Assembly (NCBI GenBank): GCA_965249455.1
Contig: OZ252236.1
Span: 2,666,001 to 2,730,000 of the forward strand
Direction of reading: 5' to 3'
Source: Jiulongibacter sp024742395
Lineage (GTDB): Bacteria; Bacteroidota; Bacteroidia; Cytophagales; Spirosomataceae
DNA length: 64,000 nt
Part shown: positions 18,243-26,818 of the stretch, piece by piece
Layout: each line of letters opens with the position of its first letter
How positions within the stretch are numbered: the stretch's first letter is position 1
Notes under the pieces: generated by a model
What the model saw: only the letters and a program-made list of their open reading frames with translations
Told to the model about the DNA's origin: nothing
Databases searched by the model: none
Made by a program: the position numbers and the translations under genes

Positions 18243-19337
18243 TTACATGCTTAATTCAAGGTCAAATTGATCTATCTCAGCAAGAATACGGGTTTTCCCT
18301 GTTTCCACCCACTCCTTAAAGGTCTGAGTAGGGCTTTCATGAGATTCTATATATTCAATGAAATTATCTAGGTTAAAATTTTGCTGGGCTATACCAGCAC
18401 CAAATTTAGCCGCATCGTGGGCATTACAAGCTTGCTCATAGTGATTTGGAACTGGAACCATCATAACGGGCTTATTAAAGTAGATAGCTTCGCAAACAGA
18501 CTCAAAACCTGCTGTTGTGATTAGGCCTTTGGCATTAGCCATAAGTCTCAGGAATTTTGAGGAATTTAACTTGTGAACAAAAAGGTTTTTATGAATTTGT
18601 TTTACCTCATCTTCCTGTTCTATTTTAACAAAACAGTGAATTTCAATATTCTGATGGTTTTCATGCCAGGTCTTTAATTCTGTAAGCAGGCCTGTATTGG
18701 TAAGGTAGGCCAAATAAAAGTTATGCATGCCCGTGTTTCCAGTTAGAACTTCATTACGGATCAAAGGTGGAATGCTTACAATTTTCTTTTTGTTTTCAAT
18801 GGGGGAGAATGAAAGTGCCAGAAGCTTTTTTGCCCTGATGGATGTGATGAAGCTGTTGATGTTTATTAAAGCTCGATCAAACCACTGGCCATCCGGAAAT
18901 TCAAATTCAGGATGCAATAGTAAATATTGATGACCAATACAAACCATAGGCGGTGCTGAACGTCGAAATGTTAACTGATGAAGTCCGCATAGGAAATCGT
19001 AAAAGTTAATAACAAGGTCGGGTTTGTAATCAGAAACCCAATCTTGCATTTTGTTAAGGCTTTTAACGAATTGTGGTGTTTTTAAAAGGTTTTCTTTGAT
19101 AGTTTTGTTTAAGCTCAGACCCTTTCCACTGGCATTATAAATGAGATTAGGACTGGCAAAATAGTGAACCGGACAGTCAATTTCACCTTCTAAATAGGAG
19201 GAGAATTCATCTGAATTGACCTTACCCACAAGACATGCTACCACCCTATGATGTGTACTTTGCAATTGTTGCCAAAGGCTGATGGCTTGAGTTAAGTGTC
19301 CCCGGCCTTCACCTTGCACCACAAATAAAAGTTTCAT
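18243..19337 (-). CDS. Glycosyltransferase, MurG-like GT-B fold
   Basis: 364 residues. The N-terminus MKLLFVVQGEGRGHLTQAISLWQQL is the glycine-rich GxGRGHLTQ loop of GT28/MurG-like transferases. Near the C-terminus (about 270-300) is the nucleotide-sugar binding region with ANAKGLITTAGFESVCEAIYFNKPVMMVPVPNHYEQACNA, the GT-B signature including E-Q. It is six bases downstream of the LpxH-like phosphoesterase, so the two are probably co-transcribed and may act on cell-envelope glycolipids. The sugar and acceptor cannot be determined. Confidence 0.8.
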   Translation of the reverse strand: MKLLFVVQGEGRGHLTQAISLWQQLQSTHHRVVACLVGKVNSDEFSSYLEGEIDCPVHYFASPNLIYNASGKGLSLNKTIKENLLKTPQFVKSLNKMQDWVSDYKPDLVINFYDFLCGLHQLTFRRSAPPMVCIGHQYLLLHPEFEFPDGQWFDRALININSFITSIRAKKLLALSFSPIENKKKIVSIPPLIRNEVLTGNTGMHNFYLAYLTNTGLLTELKTWHENHQNIEIHCFVKIEQEDEVKQIHKNLFVHKLNSSKFLRLMANAKGLITTAGFESVCEAIYFNKPVMMVPVPNHYEQACNAHDAAKFGAGIAQQNFNLDNFIEYIESHESPTQTFKEWVETGKTRILAEIDQFDLELSM

Positions 19338-19343
19338 AACCGA

Positions 19344-20195
19344 CTACTTTAATTGAAAAAGATGCGAATACGCAAAGTCCATATCAGATTCTTCTTCTCT
19401 TGAATACTTATCAGAGCTCTCGCTGTGTGCGTCGTATTCTTCATACTTTCTTTGAATAGCATAGTAGATAATTTCCCAATTACCTTCGTGGTCTTCTACT
19501 AATGCAGACATGTTTTCTACCCAATCTCCTGAGTTCATATATTTGATTCCGTTTATGTTTTTAATGGCAGGCTGATGAATGTGACCACAGATAATGCCTT
19601 GACAATTTTTTGATCTTGCTACTTCAGAAAGTTGCTCTTCAAAATCTGAGATATAATTTACCGCTGCTTTAAATGAGTTTTTCACTCTTTGTGAAAGAGA
19701 ATAATAGGAGAGTCCTTTAGACCTCCTGTAATGGTTATATTTTTTATTTAACCAAAGAAGGAATGTATAGCCGAGGTCGCCTATATGGGCTAACCAGGTC
19801 ATTTTATTAGTCACCAGATCGAAAATATCACCGTGTGTGACAAAGAATTTTTTACCCTTTGACTCGATTGTCAGGTCTTTGATTATTTTAAAATTGGCTC
19901 CAATCGTAAATGGAACTACCTGATCTAAAAAGTCGTCATGATTTCCACGGATGTAATAAACCTTGGTGTCTGTCTTTTCAATGGTCTTAAGAATAGCTCG
20001 TAAAAAGGCTGTATGCTTCTTTTTCCAGGAACCATATTTTTTGAGTTGCCATCCGTCAATGATATCACCATTGAGGATTAGCCTTTCGCAGGTGTATTGT
20101 TTGATAAACGAGGTTACTTCTCTGGCTTTACTGCCTGAGGTACCCAAATGTACGTCTGAAATGACAATGGTGCGAAAGTGATAGTTCGTTTGCAT
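19344..20195 (-). CDS. UDP-2,3-diacylglucosamine diphosphatase-like metallophosphoesterase
   Basis: 283 residues with all calcineurin-type metal motifs: SDVHLG (about 14-19), GDIIDGW, GNHDDF, THGD and GHIHQP (about 205). The arrangement matches the LpxH-like branch common in Bacteroidetes, proposed to hydrolyse UDP-2,3-diacylglucosamine to lipid X in lipid A synthesis; exact activity is inferred. It is paired with a GT-B glycosyltransferase. The IS1182-type element ends 63 bases upstream of its start, so its original promoter region may have been displaced. Confidence 0.8.
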   Translation of the reverse strand: MQTNYHFRTIVISDVHLGTSGSKAREVTSFIKQYTCERLILNGDIIDGWQLKKYGSWKKKHTAFLRAILKTIEKTDTKVYYIRGNHDDFLDQVVPFTIGANFKIIKDLTIESKGKKFFVTHGDIFDLVTNKMTWLAHIGDLGYTFLLWLNKKYNHYRRSKGLSYYSLSQRVKNSFKAAVNYISDFEEQLSEVARSKNCQGIICGHIHQPAIKNINGIKYMNSGDWVENMSALVEDHEGNWEIIYYAIQRKYEEYDAHSESSDKYSREEESDMDFAYSHLFQLK

Positions 20196-20260
20196 GATGC
20201 AAGTTCACTACCATTTGTTAGCTTAGAATTAAGCAATAGGGAAGAAATTGTAAACAAAAA

Positions 20261-20299
20261 GAGGCTGTCTCATATTAAAAAATGAGATGGCCTTTTTTC
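20261..20299. terminator. Hairpin at the left end of the IS1182-type element
   Basis: GGCTGTCTCAT (20263-20273) pairs with ATGAGATGGCC (20283-20293) with G-U pairing, followed on the plus strand by TTTTTT. On the minus strand it is followed by TTTTT. It can block transcription in both directions, including transposase read-through toward the phosphoesterase gene. Confidence 0.7.
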
Positions 20300-20374
20300 A
20301 TGCCAAAAAACCTGAGTTTTGTCTGGGTATAGTTTTACTTGTTATTTAAGAGCCAAAAAATGGAACAAATGACC

Positions 20375-21922
20375 TTATGAGGCCATTTTCTTGATATTAT
20401 GTGCAATGGCGAGCAATCCTGTCTCTATGAGGACTTTTTCTTTCCCTCTTAACATAAATCTTCTGAAGTTTTTGTTCTGTTTAATGTTTCCAAAGACGGC
20501 TTCTACATCCGCGGGTCTCTGAGAACGGTGAACTAAACCATCTTCTGATAATAGTTTCTGGCGGGCTTTATTCTTTAGTCTTATGGCATTATGATTTCGC
20601 TGTATCACTCGCTCCCCTTTCGATTTATGACATGCTCCATTTAGTGGACAGCCCTCACATTTTTTAGCTTTATAATAACTCACCTGCTGCTTGTATCCAC
20701 TTTTTATAGTTTGAGTGGATTCGTATATTTTCTCCATTTTTTGCCCCATAGGACATACAAAAAAGTCTTGCTCGGCATCGTAGTATAGGTTCTCTGACTT
20801 AAATACATCTTTAGGCTTTATCTTCCCTTTCGCCTTTTGTTCTTTGTGGAAGTAATTGTACTTGATATAACTTTCTAGCCGCTCATTTTCCAAGTATTGA
20901 TAATTGTCTTCTGAACCATATCCTGCATCTGCTACTACGGTCTGAGGAAGTTGCCCATAGAGCTCCTGGAAGCTTTTAAGGTGCGGTTGGAGCGTGTTGA
21001 TATCATTTACGTTTTGATAAATATCGTAATTCAGGATGCATTGGTTACAAGTACTTATTTGCCAGTTATAACCCGCTTTAAGTTGCCCATTCAGCATATG
21101 GTCATCTTTCATTCGCATAAAAGTAGCATCCGGGTCTGTTTTAGAATACGAGCCTCTATCTCCTAAAAGCTCTTGTTGTTGCTTATATTTCCTTAGGTTT
21201 TTGGGCCAGTTATTCTTGGCATAATTTAGCTTTTGCTTAACCTTTGGGTCGACCTCCTTTCCTTTTATTGCCGCATTAATTTGTTGGACGGTTTGTTGTA
21301 CTTTTTCGGCATCAATCTCTTTAAAGACCGTTGGTGCATTACCCTTAAGTTCATCGGAAGCTATTTTCTCTGCATAATTCCAAAGCTCTGACAGTTGAGA
21401 TTTTATCCGTTCTTTATTGCCTTTAATTGACTTGCCCCAGACAAAGGTGTACTTATTAGCATTGGCTTCTATCTTAGTGCCATCTACATAAACCGTCTTC
21501 AAACTTACTAAGCCTTGCTCGGCCATTAATAAAACAACCTGCCCAAAGACTTCTTTCAAGACCGACTTTAATCGGTCTATTCTAAATCTATTGATAGTGT
21601 TGTGGTCGGGGCGTTGCATACCTGCCAACCACATAAAGTGAATGTTTGAGGTAACCGCCTCTTCCATTTTTCTGGAAGAATAAATATTACTCAAATAACC
21701 ATAAATAATGATTTTTAACATCATTCTTGGATGGAATGATGAACTTCCACCTCCTTTATACTTCGCCAGCAATGAATCAATGTCTATTTTATCAATGATG
21801 TTTTGAACTAGTCGCACAACATGATTTTCGGGAATCAATTCATCTAGCGATGGAGGGAGAAGAGATAGTTGGCTAGGGTTGTAATCCTTAAAAACTGCCT
21901 TCTTATTTGCTCCTTCTTTCAT
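20375..21922 (-). CDS. IS1182-family transposase
   Basis: 515 residues. N-terminal DUF772-type domain (about 20-115: LIPENHVVRLV, RPDHNTINRFR), then a DDE nuclease core with D147 (YVDGTKIEA), D332 (VADAGYGSEDN) and E474 (ADVEAVFGNIKQNKNFRRF). A cysteine cluster (C390, C422, C425, C431 region) in the insertion may bind zinc, as in relatives. No stop or frameshift is seen, so the gene is presumably functional. Start at 21922 follows 47 bases after the right terminal repeat. Confidence 0.95.
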   Translation of the reverse strand: MKEGANKKAVFKDYNPSQLSLLPPSLDELIPENHVVRLVQNIIDKIDIDSLLAKYKGGGSSSFHPRMMLKIIIYGYLSNIYSSRKMEEAVTSNIHFMWLAGMQRPDHNTINRFRIDRLKSVLKEVFGQVVLLMAEQGLVSLKTVYVDGTKIEANANKYTFVWGKSIKGNKERIKSQLSELWNYAEKIASDELKGNAPTVFKEIDAEKVQQTVQQINAAIKGKEVDPKVKQKLNYAKNNWPKNLRKYKQQQELLGDRGSYSKTDPDATFMRMKDDHMLNGQLKAGYNWQISTCNQCILNYDIYQNVNDINTLQPHLKSFQELYGQLPQTVVADAGYGSEDNYQYLENERLESYIKYNYFHKEQKAKGKIKPKDVFKSENLYYDAEQDFFVCPMGQKMEKIYESTQTIKSGYKQQVSYYKAKKCEGCPLNGACHKSKGERVIQRNHNAIRLKNKARQKLLSEDGLVHRSQRPADVEAVFGNIKQNKNFRRFMLRGKEKVLIETGLLAIAHNIKKMAS

Positions 21923-21949
21923 GCAAGAAGTTACAAAATTTTAAACACA

Positions 21950-21979
21950 AAAAAAGAGACTGCCCTTTTGAGACAGCCT
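21950..21979 (-). terminator. Inward terminator at the right end of the IS1182-type element
   Basis: On the minus strand GAGGCTGT pairs with GCAGTCTC (eight pairs, two G-U) and seven T follow. Transcription leaving rplY meets it within 30-50 bases, so the element both ends the rplY message and shields its transposase from read-through. Confidence 0.65.
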
Positions 21980-22001
21980 CTTCAAAAGAAAACTCATTGG
22001 A

Positions 22002-22634
22002 TTATTCTGCTGCTTCAGTTGCTTCAGCTTCTCCTCCTTCATCTTCGTCCTCATCGTCATCACCGGCATCCAGCTGATCAGCCATACGAGCAGATCTTGG
22101 AATGTTAACTGATGCAATTGGATTAGATGCTGGATCTAAGATTTCAAGTCCAGGAAGATCAATTACTTCTACTTTAACAGACATACCTAACTTAAGGTTA
22201 GTTACATCTACATCTACGTATTCAGGAATCTGGCTTGCAGGTCCTTTAACGGCTAGTCTACGAAGCTTGAATTGTAACTTACCCCCTTGTAATAAACCAA
22301 TAGCTGTACCTGTAAGTCTGATAGGCACTTTGATACTGATAACTTTATCTGGAGTAATTTCAAGGAAGTCAGCGTGAATTAATGTATCATTCACCGGGTG
22401 GAATTGCTTATCCTGCAAAATAGCAGAATAGGTTTTTCCTTCGATGTTTAATATCACTTCTAAGGCATCCGGTGTATAGATTAACGGACGGAATAAATAC
22501 GCAGGTGCGTAAAATGAAACCTGCTCTTTGCCGCCGTAAAGTACACAAGGTACTTGCCCCTCAGCACGAAGCTGATTTGAAGCTGAACGACCAAGATTCG
22601 CTCTCTTATACCCTACAATCTCGGTTTTTTTCAT
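22002..22634 (-). CDS. rplY: Ribosomal protein bL25 (Ctc/TL5 type)
   Basis: 210 residues: N-terminal 5S rRNA-binding L25 domain (KTEIVGYKRANLGRSASNQLRAEGQVPCVLYGG, about 1-90) plus the C-terminal TL5 beta domain (about 100-180: IKVPIRLTGTAIGLLQGGKLQ). The tail is unusually acidic (DAGDDDEDEDEGGEAEATEAAE). It starts 3 bases after prs ends, the common prs-ctc pair, and is almost certainly co-transcribed with it. Confidence 0.97.
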   Translation of the reverse strand: MKKTEIVGYKRANLGRSASNQLRAEGQVPCVLYGGKEQVSFYAPAYLFRPLIYTPDALEVILNIEGKTYSAILQDKQFHPVNDTLIHADFLEITPDKVISIKVPIRLTGTAIGLLQGGKLQFKLRRLAVKGPASQIPEYVDVDVTNLKLGMSVKVEVIDLPGLEILDPASNPIASVNIPRSARMADQLDAGDDDEDEDEGGEAEATEAAE

Positions 22635-22637
22635 TTT

Positions 22638-23588
22638 TTAAAATGTAATTTGATGTTGATAATTTATAAATAACGTGCTTATTGAGCCATTGTCTCTGAT
22701 TCTACCTATAGCTTTTGCGAATAGCTCGGCAACAGATAAAACTTTAATTTTCGGATTGTCCTTTTTTAAAGGAATAGTGTCCGCCACTATTAATTCTTCT
22801 AAAACTGAATTCGCGATGTTATCGTGAGCGTTATAGGAAAGTACAGGATGAGTACAAATAGCTCTTACTGATTTGGCACCTTTTGCCATAATCAATTCTG
22901 CTGCTTTGCACATAGTACCACCAGTATCAATGAGGTCATCTATTAGAACTACATTGGCTCCTTCTACTTCCCCAATTAACTGCATAGAAGCAATCTCATT
23001 TGCTTTTTTTCTATGCTTGTCACAGATAACAATATCTGCATCAAAATGCGTCGCAAATTTTCTTACCCTTGCCACACCGCCTACATCCGGAGAAGCAAAA
23101 ATTAAGTTCTCCAGTTTTCTCGTTTTCAAATAAGGAACAAAAATTGATGTTCCCTCCAGGTGATCTACCGGAATATCAAAAAAGCCCTGAATTTGGCCGG
23201 CATGAAGATCAAGTGTCATAATTCTGTCTGCACCTGCCGCCATTAGCATATTGGCCACTAATTTAGCACCAACAGCTACTCTTGGTCTATCTTTTCTGTC
23301 TTGTCTGGCGTACCCAAAATATGGGATAACAGCAACCACATAATGAGCAGACGCTCTTCTTGCAGCATCAATCATGAGAAGTAATTCCATGATATTATCT
23401 GCATTAGGAAAGGTACTTTGAACTAAAAAAACGTCACATCCTCTGACAGACTCATCATAAGCTACCGATATTTCACTATCGGCAAATCTTTTGATTGACA
23501 TCTTGCCTAATTCGTTTCCATAGTGGTTGGCCACCATGTTTGCGAGGTATTGAGAATTAGTGCCGGAAAAGATCTTAACTTCAGCCAT
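22638..23588 (-). CDS. prs: Ribose-phosphate pyrophosphokinase
   Basis: 316 residues, the standard length. Makes PRPP from ribose 5-phosphate and ATP for nucleotide, histidine and tryptophan synthesis. Recognisable regions: SGTNSQYLANMVANHYG, the flexible loop near YGYARQDRKDRPRVAVGAK, DLHAGQIQGFFDIPVDHL and the PRPP loop VVLIDDLIDTGGTMCKAAELI. First gene of the prs-rplY operon. Confidence 0.98.
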   Translation of the reverse strand: MAEVKIFSGTNSQYLANMVANHYGNELGKMSIKRFADSEISVAYDESVRGCDVFLVQSTFPNADNIMELLLMIDAARRASAHYVVAVIPYFGYARQDRKDRPRVAVGAKLVANMLMAAGADRIMTLDLHAGQIQGFFDIPVDHLEGTSIFVPYLKTRKLENLIFASPDVGGVARVRKFATHFDADIVICDKHRKKANEIASMQLIGEVEGANVVLIDDLIDTGGTMCKAAELIMAKGAKSVRAICTHPVLSYNAHDNIANSVLEELIVADTIPLKKDNPKIKVLSVAELFAKAIGRIRDNGSISTLFINYQHQITF

Positions 23589-23614
23589 TTATCGTTGCTT
23601 TTAGAAACGAGGTG

Positions 23615-23622
23615 CAAAAGTA
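23615..23622 (-). promoter_or_regulatory. -7 box of the prs-rplY operon
   Basis: Minus strand TACTTTTG, a match to TAnnTTTG, 27 bases before the prs start. No clean TTTG lies 19-20 bases upstream. Confidence 0.5.
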
Positions 23623-23670
23623 GATAAATATTAGCTGATATACTATGGACGAAGGATTGTTTTTATAAGT

Positions 23671-23701
23671 TTTGTCAGAATTGCTAAATATTTTATTTTT
23701 G
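23671..23701 (+). promoter_or_regulatory. Full Bacteroidetes promoter for the 114-residue protein
   Basis: TTTG (23671-23674), 19 bases, TATTTTTG (23694-23701). Transcript start is expected near 23707, about 20 bases before the ATG. Confidence 0.65.
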
Positions 23702-23726
23702 TATTAAATCTATATGAATTAATAAT

Positions 23727-24071
23727 ATGCAATTATCTCTGGTAGATCAGGTGCCTGAACTTTCTAAGAGTTTTTTTCTGGATGTATATGCCGAGGCTGT
23801 TTTAGACGCAAATAATGCCAGTATGCGTCTTCAGACCATTGATGGGCAGCAGGTTCCAAGAAGTCTGAAAGTAAGTATTCCCAGAAAGTTTATCTCAAAA
23901 TTCCCGGAAGGGACTATTTATAAACTTGACACCAAATTGGTAAGGAAGGAAGGGAGAAGGCCTTATTTTATTGCTATTAACAGAAGAAACGTAAGAAGAG
24001 CTATGGAGTTCTTTGAGTATAATTTAAAGGTTCAGAACGGTTTTGACTACGTACCGCCTACAAAAAGATAG
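23727..24071 (+). CDS. Conserved-looking basic protein of unknown function
   Basis: 114 residues, rich in lysine and arginine in the C-terminal half (KLVRKEGRRPYFIAINRRNVRRAMEFFEYNLK), with no signal peptide or membrane segment. The segment SLKVSIPRKFISKFPEGTIYKLDTKLV looks like a small beta structure. I do not recognise a family. It stands alone: strong promoter 26 bases upstream, strong terminator after it, and minus-strand neighbours on both sides. The charge suggests nucleic-acid or ribosome binding, but that is only a guess. Confidence 0.8.
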   Translation: MQLSLVDQVPELSKSFFLDVYAEAVLDANNASMRLQTIDGQQVPRSLKVSIPRKFISKFPEGTIYKLDTKLVRKEGRRPYFIAINRRNVRRAMEFFEYNLKVQNGFDYVPPTKR

Positions 24072-24094
24072 AATTTTATCAATCGCTCAATAAA

Positions 24095-24126
24095 AGAAAT
24101 CCCGATTTTTAAGAGTCGGGATTTCT
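24095..24126. terminator. Terminator after the 114-residue protein gene
   Basis: AGAAATCCCGA (24095-24105) and TCGGGATTTCT (24116-24126) form a perfect 11-bp stem with a 10-base loop. Confidence 0.75.
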
Positions 24127-24139
24127 ATTATGCAATAAG

Positions 24140-24170
24140 ATGGGAACCCGATAAGGAGGTTCCCATTTTT
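24140..24170. terminator. Bidirectional terminator at the aconitase 3' end
   Basis: ATGGGAACC (24140-24148) and GGTTCCCAT (24158-24166) form a perfect 9-bp stem; T follows on the plus strand (24166-24170). It lies five bases past the aconitase stop and serves the convergent pair. Confidence 0.75.
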
Positions 24171-24174
24171 AATT

Positions 24175-26466
24175 TTAATTCTTTGCGGCTTCTTTTGCAG
24201 CTTCCGCAGCAATTAAGTTCAACGCAGAGCCAGCTCTAAACCAAGCAATCTGCTGCTCATTGTAAGTATGGTTCAATTTGATAAGATCTTTTGATCCATC
24301 AGAGTGAACTACCTCAAGAGTTAATTGTTTGCCTGCTGCAAAACCATCAAGATCAATGAAGTTGAAGGTGTCGTCTTCTTTAATTAAATCGTAATCAGCT
24401 TCTTTGTCAAACGTTAAGCCAAGCATACCTTGCTTTTTCAGGTTTGTTTCGTGAATTCTGGCAAAAGATTTCACAATTACTGCTCTAACACCTAAATGAC
24501 GCGGCTCCATGGCAGCATGTTCTCTTGATGAACCCTCACCATAGTTATGATCTCCAATAACAACCGTCGGAATTCCTGCAGCCTTGTAGGCTCTGGCAGC
24601 TCCAGGCACATCATTGATCTCCCCGGTTAACTGATTAACTACTCTGTTACTTTCCATATTGAAGGCATTTACTGCACCAATAAGAAGGTTATTAGAAATG
24701 TTATCAAGATGACCTCTGTATCTTAACCAAGGGCCAGCCATTGAAATGTGGTCTGTGGTACATTTTCCATATGCTTTTATTAAAAGCTTAGCCCCCGTAA
24801 TGTTATTACCATCCCAAGGAGCAAATGGAGTTAATAATTGTAATCTGTCTGAATCCGGTTTTACTGAGACTTCAATACCCGAGCCATCTTCAGCAGGAGC
24901 CTGGTAGCCATTATCTTCTACATCAAAACCTTTTGGAGGTAATTCCTGTCCTACAGGTGGATCAAGTTTAACTTGCTCGCCATCTTTATTGGTCAAAGTA
25001 TCGGTAATTGGGTTAAAGCCCAGGTTACCTGCAATTGCCAAAGCAGCTACCATTTCTGGTGAGGTTACAAAGGCATTGGTATTTGGGTTACCATCTGCTC
25101 TCTTTTTAAAGTTCCTGTTAAAAGAGTGTACAATGGTATTTACCTTCTGTTCATCAGCACCTTTTCTGTCCCACTGACCAATACATGGACCACAGGCATT
25201 GGTGAATATAGTGGCATTAAGGTCTTCGAATGCTTTTAATAAACCATCTCTTTCTGCTGTGAATCTTACTTGTTCAGAACCTGGATTTATACCAAATTCT
25301 GCTTTTGTAATCAGACCTTTATCTACTGCTTGCTGAGCAATTGAAGCAGCTCTTGATAAATCTTCGTAAGAAGAGTTAGTACAAGAACCTATTAGACCCC
25401 ACTCTACGGTAGTAGGCCAATTATTTTTCTCAGCCTTTTCTTTCATTTCAGAAATTGGCGTAGCCAAATCTGGGGTGAAAGGTCCGTTCAGGTGAGGACT
25501 CAAAGTAGAAAGATCAATTTCTATAACCTGATCAAAATACTTTTCAGGCTCTGCATAAACTTCAGGATCACCAGTTAAGTGGCCGGCAACTTCGTCTGCC
25601 AATTCTACCACCTCGGCTCTGCCTGTAGCTCTTAAGTAACGTCTCATTGATTCGTCATAACCGAAAGTAGAGGTTGTAGCTCCAATTTCCGCTCCCATAT
25701 TACAGATAGTACCTTTACCTGTACATGAAAGAGACTCAGCACCATCACCAAAGTATTCTACGATAGCTCCGGTTCCACCTTTTACAGTAAGTATACCTGC
25801 AACCTTAAGAATTACGTCTTTTGCAGATGTCCAGCCATTCAATCTTCCTGTTAACTTAACACCAATAAGTTTCGGGAATTTAAGCTCCCAGGCCATACCG
25901 GCCATAACATCTACAGCATCAGCACCACCAACTCCAATGGCCACCATTCCTAGTCCACCGGCGTTTACTGTATGAGAATCTGTACCAATCATCATTCCAC
26001 CCGGGAAGGCATAGTTTTCAAGCACTACCTGATGAATGATACCAGCACCTGGCTTCCAGAAACCAATGCCATATTTATTACAAACTGAACTAAGGAAGTT
26101 GAAAACTTCATTGTTCTTGTATATTGAGTCTTTAAGGTCAGCGGCAGCACCTTCTTTGGCAAGAATCAAGTGATCAGCATGAGCAGTAGAAGGCACAGCT
26201 ACTTTCTTCTTTCCAGCCTGCATAAATTGAAGCAATGCCATTTGGGCTGTTGCATCCTGCATAGCTACTCTGTCCGGAGCAAAATCTACGTAAGACTTTC
26301 CTCTTTCAAAAGTTTCTTTGGCTTCGCCATCCCATAGGTGGCTATAAAGTATTTTTTCAGAAAGTGTAAGTGGTTTTCCTACCTGTTTACGAGCCGCAGC
26401 AATTTTGCCGTCTAGCTGAGCGTAAACCTTTTTTATCATATCTAAATCAAAGATTTCAGATGCCAT
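24175..26466 (-). CDS. acn: Aconitate hydratase, mitochondrial type
   Basis: 763 residues, the length of the mitochondrial-type enzyme. Interconverts citrate and isocitrate in the TCA cycle. The three cysteines of the 4Fe-4S cluster are present: C362 (GSCTNSSYEDLSRA), C425 and C428 (NACGPCIGQWDR). Other landmarks: TDSHTVNAGGLGM and, in the swivelling C-terminal domain, GDHNYGEGSSREHAAMEPRHLG. Single-gene transcription unit with its own -7 box and terminator. Confidence 0.97.
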   Translation of the reverse strand: MASEIFDLDMIKKVYAQLDGKIAAARKQVGKPLTLSEKILYSHLWDGEAKETFERGKSYVDFAPDRVAMQDATAQMALLQFMQAGKKKVAVPSTAHADHLILAKEGAAADLKDSIYKNNEVFNFLSSVCNKYGIGFWKPGAGIIHQVVLENYAFPGGMMIGTDSHTVNAGGLGMVAIGVGGADAVDVMAGMAWELKFPKLIGVKLTGRLNGWTSAKDVILKVAGILTVKGGTGAIVEYFGDGAESLSCTGKGTICNMGAEIGATTSTFGYDESMRRYLRATGRAEVVELADEVAGHLTGDPEVYAEPEKYFDQVIEIDLSTLSPHLNGPFTPDLATPISEMKEKAEKNNWPTTVEWGLIGSCTNSSYEDLSRAASIAQQAVDKGLITKAEFGINPGSEQVRFTAERDGLLKAFEDLNATIFTNACGPCIGQWDRKGADEQKVNTIVHSFNRNFKKRADGNPNTNAFVTSPEMVAALAIAGNLGFNPITDTLTNKDGEQVKLDPPVGQELPPKGFDVEDNGYQAPAEDGSGIEVSVKPDSDRLQLLTPFAPWDGNNITGAKLLIKAYGKCTTDHISMAGPWLRYRGHLDNISNNLLIGAVNAFNMESNRVVNQLTGEINDVPGAARAYKAAGIPTVVIGDHNYGEGSSREHAAMEPRHLGVRAVIVKSFARIHETNLKKQGMLGLTFDKEADYDLIKEDDTFNFIDLDGFAAGKQLTLEVVHSDGSKDLIKLNHTYNEQQIAWFRAGSALNLIAAEAAKEAAKN

Positions 26467-26538
26467 ATAAATTCGGGTTTAATATTTTTGATTTTCCTCA
26501 AAGCCGAAATAATTTAATATATCCCTTCTTTCAGGGCA

Positions 26539-26546
26539 CAAAAGTA
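26539..26546 (-). promoter_or_regulatory. -7 box of the aconitase gene
   Basis: Minus strand TACTTTTG, 72 bases before the start codon. The rest of the 350-base gap up to topA (26467-26818) is AT-rich and shows no other gene or strong repeat. Confidence 0.5.
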
Positions 26547-26818
26547 TAGAAAATAAAGGGATAAATTAAGCTCATTTCTAGTTTTCCAACAGAATTTATT
26601 TCATATAAATTCATGCCATACATCAGGTTGGATAGTCTTTTTGCATATAAAATGGTGAAGTCAGCATTGAAAATCATTAGCAGAAAAAGTCTTCGCTCTA
26701 TCGCCATAATTTGAAGATTTTACTTTTATTGCGAGGAGTACAATTCAAGTATTATTTCGCTTTCAGTTATATATGTACTTATTTTGTGCTCAAATTAAGC
26801 TTGCAAACACAGCAATTT

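Larger units (their letters stand above)
20259..21982 (-). mobile_element. Complete IS1182-family insertion sequence
   Basis: 1724 bp. The ends carry a perfect 14-base inverted repeat AAGAGGCTGTCTCA (20259-20272 and 21969-21982). The tetranucleotide CAAA flanks both sides (20255-20258 and 21983-21986), a likely target duplication. It holds one intact transposase gene. Each end forms a stem-loop with a T-rich side. Inserted between the rplY stop and the LpxH-like gene; no coding region is cut. Confidence 0.9.

Noticed and set aside
26711..26818. N-terminal extension of topA by 36 codons
   Set aside because: Hydrophobic and unlike any TopA N-terminus; the conserved protein begins at 26819.
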